Assembly (NCBI RefSeq): GCF_012524115.1
Contig: NZ_JAAZWB010000056.1
Location: 1-36,655 of the forward strand
Direction: 5' to 3'
DNA from: Bacillus sp. RO1
Lineage (GTDB): Bacteria > Bacillota > Bacilli > Bacillales > Bacillaceae_I
Length of the DNA: 36,655 nt
In this document: piece after piece, positions 31,216 to 36,655 of the stretch
Position numbering within the stretch: position 1 is the first letter of the stretch
How the letters are laid out: each line of letters starts with the position of its first letter
Notes under the pieces: generated by a model
The model's database searches: none
The model's input: the letters and a program-made list of their open reading frames with translations, nothing else
Told to the model about the DNA's origin: nothing
Position numbers and translations under genes: made by a program

Positions 31216-33405
31216 TTATTTCAATTTCAACTTCGCCAATGCATCCGCAAGTGCGGTATTCACCGGCTCATCATTATTCTGCTTTTTCATGTATTGATTC
31301 ACGTCACGTTTGGACGCTTTCTGATTCGCGTTGTTCTTACGTCGTTCCTGGAAGGTACTTAACTTCTCACGGTGTCCGCAAACACAAGCGAACATCTGAC
31401 CTTCCCCTTCCCCACGCAACTCCAGCTTCTTACGGCATTTCGGACAACGTGCATTAGTCACTTTGGAGACATTTTTACGATGACCGCATTCTCTGTCCTG
31501 ACATACGAGCATTTTTCCTTTTTTCCCGTTCACTTCAAGCATTGGCTTGTCGCAGTCAGGGCAACGTTTACCTGTCAGGTTATCATGCTTGAACTTTTGA
31601 TCAGTATTTTTAATTTCATGAACAATCTGTTTCGCATAAGCCTTCATTTCATTAATGAATGCTGCTTTTTTCAGTTGTCCTTTTGCAATCATGCCAAGCT
31701 TTTGCTCCCATTCTCCGGTCAAGGCTGGGGATTTTAGATCCTCCGGTGCAAGGTTAAGCAGCTGTTTCCCTTTAGATGTGATGTGCAGGCCTTTGCCGCG
31801 CTTCTCCATCAGGAAACTATTGAATAACTTTTCGATGATATCTGCTCTAGTGGCAACCGTGCCAATTCCGCCTGTTTCACCCAGTGTTTTCACAAGCTTC
31901 TGGTCCGTTTGTTCCATGTATTTTGCCGGATTTTCCATCGCTGAAAGCAACGTACCTTCGTTAAATGGCTCAGGCGGCTTTGTTTTTCCGGAAGTCAGTT
32001 CGACCTTCCGGATCGGCAGAACGTCTCCTTTATTCATGCTCGGCAACAGCTGATCTGTAAGACTGTCACTTCCATCCTCCTGTTCCTCCATGGAACTGAA
32101 AACTTCCTTCCAGCCTTGAGAAATAACCGTTTTTCCTTTTGCGACAAACTGTTCTGTTCCAATGGATGCAGTGATGTTTGTCTGTTCATAAAGGAAAGGC
32201 GGTAACAGAACGGCTAAGAACCGTTTCACGATCAGGTCATAAATCTTGTATTCCTTGTCTGATAGTTTACTTAACAACACTGCTTCTTCTGTCGGAATAA
32301 TCGCATGATGGTCCGTCACTTTTTCATTGTTCACAAAAGACTTGTTTGCTTTGATCGGTTTCGTGAGCAACTTAGATGCAATCTGCTTGTAAGAGTGTGC
32401 ACGAATCGCTTCCACACGCTCTTTCAACGTATCCACCATGTCAGTGGAAATGTATCTGGAATCCGTTCTTGGATACGTAACGATTTTATGTTGCTCGTAT
32501 AAACGCTGCAAGATTGATAGCGTTTCTTTTGCAGAATAGCCGAAGATGCGGTTGGCATCGCGCTGTAGTTCCGTAAGGTCATATAGTGCGGGTGCGTAGC
32601 TTTTCTTCTCGGTTTTATTTATGTCGGTTACCTTTGCATCCTGGTTCTTCACTTTGGAATGCAAGCTTTCCAAAGTCTGCTTGTTGAAGTTTCTTCGTTC
32701 CTTCGTTTTAGTGTCCTGCCACACAAGCTGAAAACCATTTTCTGTGATAGCTTTCATGCCGTAAAATTCTTTTGGTGTAAAGCTTCTAATCTCTTCTTCC
32801 CGTTTAGCAATTATGGCAAGCGTAGGTGTCTGGACTCTTCCGCATGAAAGCTGGGCATTGTGCTTAGTGGTCAAGGCTCTTGTGGCATTCATTCCCACTA
32901 CCCAGTCCGCTTCGGCACGGGCAACCGCAGAGTAATAGAGATTTTCGTATTCTTTTCCATCACGAAGTTTTGCAAAGCCTTCCTTTATTGCGCGGTCTGT
33001 GACAGAGGAAATCCAAAGTCGTTTTACAGGCTTTTGAATGCGGGCTTTTTCTAAAATCCATCTGGCAACAAGCTCTCCTTCACGGCCCGCATCTGTTGCG
33101 ATGACAATTTCCTTTACATCCTTGCGGGTAAGCTGCGCTTTTACCGCGCTGTATTGCTTGCTCGTATTTTTAATGACGACGAGCTTTGTTTCGTTAGGCA
33201 GCATCGGCAGGTCTTCCAGCTTCCACGCTTTAAATTTTGCATCGTAGGCTTCCGGGTCAGCCAGGGTGACGAGGTGACCAAGCGCCCATGTGACAATGTA
33301 CTTGTCCCCTTCAAAGAATCCGTTTCCTTTTTTTGTGCATTTTAATACTCTTGCTATATCTCTACCTACAGAGGGTTTCTCTGCAAGAACGACAGTTTTT
33401 GGCAT
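31216..33405 (-). CDS. topB: DNA topoisomerase III
   Basis: This 729-aa type IA topoisomerase relaxes and decatenates DNA. The N-terminal Toprim domain opens with VVLAEKPSVGRDIARVL and contains IATDAGREGELVARWIL. The active-site tyrosine lies in VTYPRTDSRYIS near residue 312. ATRADIIEKLF and GKGLHITSKG belong to the core. The C-terminus has two zinc-ribbon-like segments (CPDCDKPML with CQDRECGH, then CPKCRKKLEL with CVCGHREK) and a basic tail. The length matches Bacillus TopB. AAAGGA lies ahead of the ATG. It is a single-gene unit. Confidence 0.96.
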   Translation of the reverse strand: MPKTVVLAEKPSVGRDIARVLKCTKKGNGFFEGDKYIVTWALGHLVTLADPEAYDAKFKAWKLEDLPMLPNETKLVVIKNTSKQYSAVKAQLTRKDVKEIVIATDAGREGELVARWILEKARIQKPVKRLWISSVTDRAIKEGFAKLRDGKEYENLYYSAVARAEADWVVGMNATRALTTKHNAQLSCGRVQTPTLAIIAKREEEIRSFTPKEFYGMKAITENGFQLVWQDTKTKERRNFNKQTLESLHSKVKNQDAKVTDINKTEKKSYAPALYDLTELQRDANRIFGYSAKETLSILQRLYEQHKIVTYPRTDSRYISTDMVDTLKERVEAIRAHSYKQIASKLLTKPIKANKSFVNNEKVTDHHAIIPTEEAVLLSKLSDKEYKIYDLIVKRFLAVLLPPFLYEQTNITASIGTEQFVAKGKTVISQGWKEVFSSMEEQEDGSDSLTDQLLPSMNKGDVLPIRKVELTSGKTKPPEPFNEGTLLSAMENPAKYMEQTDQKLVKTLGETGGIGTVATRADIIEKLFNSFLMEKRGKGLHITSKGKQLLNLAPEDLKSPALTGEWEQKLGMIAKGQLKKAAFINEMKAYAKQIVHEIKNTDQKFKHDNLTGKRCPDCDKPMLEVNGKKGKMLVCQDRECGHRKNVSKVTNARCPKCRKKLELRGEGEGQMFACVCGHREKLSTFQERRKNNANQKASKRDVNQYMKKQNNDEPVNTALADALAKLKLK

Positions 33406-33464
33406 AGTAACAATCCTTTCAAGCTTCTTGTCTTCTAATCTTTACATATTGTGTGAGGGTAGTC

Positions 33465-33496
33465 AAAAAGGGAAGACATTGTCATGCCTTCCCTTT
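33465..33496 (-). terminator. terminator of the Lon-type protease gene
   Basis: AAGGGAAG and CTTCCCTT pair around GCATGACAATGT on the minus strand, followed by TTTTG. The stop codon of the protease gene lies in the first arm. Confidence 0.85.
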
Positions 33497-34517
33497 ACTT
33501 CTTCTCCGGAAGCATCTCCAATGCCTTCACCGCATCTTCTATCGTTCCTACTGGTATAAGTTCGATATCCAGACCTTCTTCGCTTATAGTCTTTCTCGCA
33601 ATCGATTCATTTTTTTCCCACTCGTCATCAAGTGGGACGATGAAGTAGTCAAACCCTGCATTGGCAGCTCCTATCACCTTTTGTTTTACGCCGCCAATCG
33701 GTCCCACTTCTCCATCAATTGTAATCGTCCCCGTACCGGCTACCGCGTTTCCTTTTAACAGGGAATCCTCCATCATTTTGTCTAAAAGTGTGAGGGTAAT
33801 CATTAGTCCGGCACTGGGTCCACCCAGGTTCTCTATGTTTTTCCACTGAATATTTTCGTCCTTTGATGAATCAAATACTTCTTCGAAAAATACTCCGAGG
33901 ACCGTGTTTCCGTAATAATCCTTGTGCGGGTATGTTGTAACATCGACCTCTATTTCCTTACCTTCACGTATTAACGACAATGTTAGCGTCTCTCCCGACT
34001 CCTTTTCAACAATTAGTTGATCCAGGTGGTCATAGGATTCCAGCTTTTCTCCGTCTATTCCCACTAGAAGGTCTGTTACTTTAACCGCGTCTTTGTCTTT
34101 CCAATCTGGCAAGTAAAATACAGGATAAAACCCAAGCAATTCAAGCTTCTGATCCTCTCCCAATATGCCACGTGCTATGTATTCTGCTTTAATTTTTGAT
34201 TGCTCCATCATTTGTTTATTTTGGTAGTCCAGCTCTTCATAATCCACGTCCTGTTGCCCGGAAACGGATGGAACAATCTCTACCCCCTCTTCCAAAAGTT
34301 GCGTAAGGACCATTAAAGGCCATTTGCTGTTTTGGAGGCTGGCCACGTAGGTCATCCCCAAATCACCATCGAGTTCGGAGCCTCCCTCATACTGAACAAA
34401 CTCATCTAAATTAAATGGGTTCCCTGCAAATAGCACATCAAACCCAGTTGGCACAAAGCCACTTCCTATTATTAGTAGTAAAGCTATTACAATAATCCAC
34501 GGTGCCCGTCTCTTCAT
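33495..34517 (-). CDS. membrane-anchored PDZ/Lon-type serine protease (S16)
   Basis: The 340-aa protein has one N-terminal membrane anchor (about residues 6-24), so the rest probably faces outward. A PDZ-like segment is at about 125-195 (AVKVTDLLVGIDGEKLESYDHL, LTLSLIREGKEIEVDV). A Lon proteolytic domain follows, with Ser235 in GGPSAGLMITL and Lys278 in GEVGPIGGVKQK, 43 residues apart as in Lon. The layout matches the YlbL/SepM family, but the N-terminal sequence differs from what I recall of YlbL, so this may be a second paralogue. Substrates are unknown. Confidence 0.88.
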   Translation of the reverse strand: MKRRAPWIIVIALLLIIGSGFVPTGFDVLFAGNPFNLDEFVQYEGGSELDGDLGMTYVASLQNSKWPLMVLTQLLEEGVEIVPSVSGQQDVDYEELDYQNKQMMEQSKIKAEYIARGILGEDQKLELLGFYPVFYLPDWKDKDAVKVTDLLVGIDGEKLESYDHLDQLIVEKESGETLTLSLIREGKEIEVDVTTYPHKDYYGNTVLGVFFEEVFDSSKDENIQWKNIENLGGPSAGLMITLTLLDKMMEDSLLKGNAVAGTGTITIDGEVGPIGGVKQKVIGAANAGFDYFIVPLDDEWEKNESIARKTISEEGLDIELIPVGTIEDAVKALEMLPEKK

Positions 34518-34690
34518 CAGGTTTCCCCACCATCCCTTTTATCTATGTTTATTTTATAGCAGATTGGTAGATTTTAGTATAGATTTCTAGATAAGGAGGA
34601 AGAAACTTCTTTCATTTCCCACATAGCCATTCCTAGAAAATTTTAGTATGATGAAAAGTAGATATTTTTTTAGATAGGATGGATACAAAC

Positions 34691-36244
34691 ATGAGTTTAT
34701 TGAGCATAGATGGGTTAAGCCATAGCTTTGGCGACCGTACGTTATTTAAAGATGTTTCCCTTCGCCTATTAGCTGGGGAACACGTTGGCCTTGTTGGGGC
34801 AAACGGGGTTGGTAAATCAACTTTAATGAATATCATCACAGGGGAGATTGTATATGACACAGGACGCGTAGAATGGACGCCGGGTGTGCATTACGGATAC
34901 TTGGACCAACACACGGTCCTGACACCGGGAAGAACGATCCGAGACGTCCTGCGTGACGCATTCTTGCCTTTATATGAAAAAGAAAAAGAACTGAATGCCA
35001 TCACCGATAAAATGGGAACGGCCACTCCGGAAGAGTTGGAAGAGCTTTTGGAGCAAATGGGCGAAATTCAAGATCATTTGGATGCCGGTGGATTTTACAA
35101 CTTGGATATCAAGGTGGAGGAAGCTGCGCGCGGTCTTGGTTTGGACGCAATTGGACTTGAACGTGACGTTGCTGCACTAAGTGGTGGACAGCGTACAAAG
35201 GTTCTTTTGGCGAAGCTGTTGCTTGAGCAGCCGCAAGTGTTGTTACTGGATGAGCCGACGAACTACCTGGATGTGGAACATATCCGTTGGTTAAGCTCTT
35301 ATTTAAAAGAATACCCGCATGCATTCCTATTGATTTCGCATGATACCGAGTTCATGAACGGTGTGGTGGATGTTATTTTTCACTTAGAGTTCTCCAAACT
35401 AACTCGCTATACAGCGTCTTATGAAAAGTTTTTAGAGCTTGCGGAAATTAACAAAAATCAGCATATTAACGCTTATGAGAAGCAAAAAGAATTCATTAAG
35501 AAGCAAGAAGACTTTATTGCGAAAAATAAAGCGCGTTATTCTACGACTGGCCGTGCAAAAAGCCGTCAGAAGCAGCTGGACCGCATGGAGCGTATCGACC
35601 GCCCTGAGACAGCTGCAAAGCCTACATTCGAGTTTAAAGAATCCCGTGCGAGCAGCCGTTATGTGGTAGAAGCGAAGGACCTTGAGATTGGGTATTCTGA
35701 TCCGTTATTACCTAAGCTTACAATGGAAATTGAGCGTGGAGATAAGATTGCAATCGTCGGATGCAACGGAGTTGGTAAGTCGACATTACTGAAGACAATC
35801 TTGGGTAAAATAGATCCTCTTGGCGGTTCCGTAATACGCGGTGACTTCCTTTTCCCTTCCTACTTTGAGCAGGAGGTAAAAGCGAAGGATATTACGCCGA
35901 TTGATGACGTATGGAACGAGTTCCCTTCCCTAGATCAGCACCAGGTACGTGCTATCTTGGCTCGTTGCGGGTTAAAGAACGAGCATATCTCCCGTCCGTT
36001 GAGCCAATTGAGCGGTGGAGAGCAGGCAAAGGTAAGATTATGCAAGCTGATGATGCACGAAAGCAACTGGCTGCTGTTTGACGAGCCGACGAACCACTTG
36101 GACGTGGTAGCGAAAGAAGAATTAAAGCGTGCTATCAAAGCTTATAAAGGCACCATTCTCCTTGTATGCCACGAACCTAGCTTCTATGAGGACTGGGTGA
36201 CGAAGGTGTGGAATGTCGAAGAGTGGGCGGAGCAGAAACAGTAA
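34691..36244 (+). CDS. yfmM: ABC-F family ATPase, YfmM/YbiT type
   Basis: The 517-aa cytosolic protein has two ABC domains and no membrane part. The first has Walker A GANGVGKS at 36-43, LSGGQRTKVLLAKLL and DEPTNYLDVEHI. A charged linker with helices AYEKQKEFIKKQEDFIAKNK follows, and the second has GCNGVGKS, LSGGEQAKVRLCKLM and DEPTNHLDVVAKEE. ABC-F proteins act on the ribosome. The length and linker fit the YbiT/YfmM branch rather than antibiotic-resistance members. The ATG at 34691 is chosen because AGGATGG lies 8 nt upstream, overlapping the ATG at 34679. It ends at a strong terminator. Confidence 0.92.
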   Translation: MSLLSIDGLSHSFGDRTLFKDVSLRLLAGEHVGLVGANGVGKSTLMNIITGEIVYDTGRVEWTPGVHYGYLDQHTVLTPGRTIRDVLRDAFLPLYEKEKELNAITDKMGTATPEELEELLEQMGEIQDHLDAGGFYNLDIKVEEAARGLGLDAIGLERDVAALSGGQRTKVLLAKLLLEQPQVLLLDEPTNYLDVEHIRWLSSYLKEYPHAFLLISHDTEFMNGVVDVIFHLEFSKLTRYTASYEKFLELAEINKNQHINAYEKQKEFIKKQEDFIAKNKARYSTTGRAKSRQKQLDRMERIDRPETAAKPTFEFKESRASSRYVVEAKDLEIGYSDPLLPKLTMEIERGDKIAIVGCNGVGKSTLLKTILGKIDPLGGSVIRGDFLFPSYFEQEVKAKDITPIDDVWNEFPSLDQHQVRAILARCGLKNEHISRPLSQLSGGEQAKVRLCKLMMHESNWLLFDEPTNHLDVVAKEELKRAIKAYKGTILLVCHEPSFYEDWVTKVWNVEEWAEQKQ

Positions 36245-36255
36245 GAGATATAACT

Positions 36256-36293
36256 AAAAGCAGCATGGGGGATTAGTTCCGTGCTGCTTTTTT
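36256..36293 (+). terminator. terminator of the ABC-F gene
   Basis: AAAAGCAGCA and TGCTGCTTTT form a 10-bp stem followed by further T, 12 bp past the stop. Confidence 0.93.
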
Positions 36294-36312
36294 GTTTTTG
36301 GGGTTGGAGATG

Positions 36313-36585
36313 TCTGCGGGATGTCTGTTACCGTTTTACTGTTTGCTGCGGGGCTTCAGGTCCTGAGACGGCTCCTCTGTTACCGTTTGGCTGTTTGAGG
36401 CGGGGCTTCGGGCATTGAGACGGCTCCTCTGTTACCGTTTGGCTGTTTGAGGCGTGGCTTCGGGTCTTGAGACGGCTCCTCTGTTACCGTTTTCCTGTTT
36501 TGGGCACAGCTTCGGGGCTTGCTACAGCAACTCTCTTGCCCAGCTCCTGTTTTCCGCATAGGTCTGGTGCTCCAACCTGAGACCC
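36313..36585 (+). repeat. 52-bp tandem array, family A (right), about 4-5 copies
   Basis: TGAGACGGCTCCTCTGTTACC occurs in units starting at 36364, 36416 and 36468, exactly 52 bp apart. A decayed unit with CTTGCTACAGC is at about 36520 and another TGAGACC lies near 36579. The units share GGCTTCGGGC, TTGAGACGGCT and CTCTGTTACCGTTTGG with the array at 1-598, on the same strand. It lies about 20 bp beyond the ABC-F terminator. The last 70 bases hold nothing else recognisable. Confidence 0.92.
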
Positions 36586-36655
36586 TCTTTCGCCCCTTAT
36601 CTTTTCGGAACCCTTCCCACGTTTGAAAGACCGCCTCTGCGTCCCCCCGTCTGTT

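Overview
The window looks like chromosomal DNA of a low-GC Gram-positive bacterium of the Bacillaceae. Evidence: strong AGGAGG-type ribosome binding sites, frequent TTG/GTG starts, U-tailed intrinsic terminators, an S-box leader, SacT/RAT antitermination, and homologues of Bacillus gndA, htpX with its divergent repressor ykrK, sacP/sacA/sacT, topB and an ABC-F protein. The genus cannot be fixed from sequence alone. No phage, plasmid, insertion sequence, tRNA or rRNA is visible.

Layout. 1-600: tandem 52-bp repeat array. 762-5639: gndA, ykrK, htpX, a GlsB-type stress membrane protein, an SRPBCC protein and a VanZ-like protein. 6115-9304 (minus): nitroreductase, TetR regulator and an ABC-2 exporter, read from a promoter with a palindromic operator. 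9494-11865: an AtoE-type fatty acid transporter and two small multi-membrane proteins. 11994-17949 (minus): a sucrose module made of sacA, fructokinase, sacP, the antiterminator sacT and a separate EIIA-Glc protein. The same 30-nt RAT antiterminator site precedes both sacP and EIIA. 18181-23027: nitrilase-family amidohydrolase, Cof-type HAD phosphatase, HD-GYP phosphodiesterase, YjiH-family membrane protein. 23289-25554 (minus): SAM-I riboswitch, a sulfur-scavenging type flavin monooxygenase broken by one in-frame stop, and an ATP-grasp protein. 25731-26400: 13-copy 52-bp array. 26474-29700: small lipoprotein, then a PTS EIICB plus endonuclease/exonuclease/phosphatase-fold operon. 29778-36244: tandem P-loop ATPase, topB, Lon-type PDZ protease, ABC-F protein. 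36313-36655: second array of the 1-600 family.

The most unusual signal is not coding. Seven short tandem arrays from four sequence families have periods of 52 bp (two families), exactly 20 bp, or 20-21 bp, close to whole numbers of DNA helical turns. Each array lies just beyond an intrinsic terminator on its downstream side. Separately, an ~80-bp GC-rich core occurs three times, plus two reduced or diverged relatives. It is flanked in each copy by different sequence that is nevertheless self-complementary across the core. All these elements sit at gene 3' ends, which suggests a 3'-end or topological-boundary repeat system comparable in position to enterobacterial REP/BIME elements. That comparison is inference.
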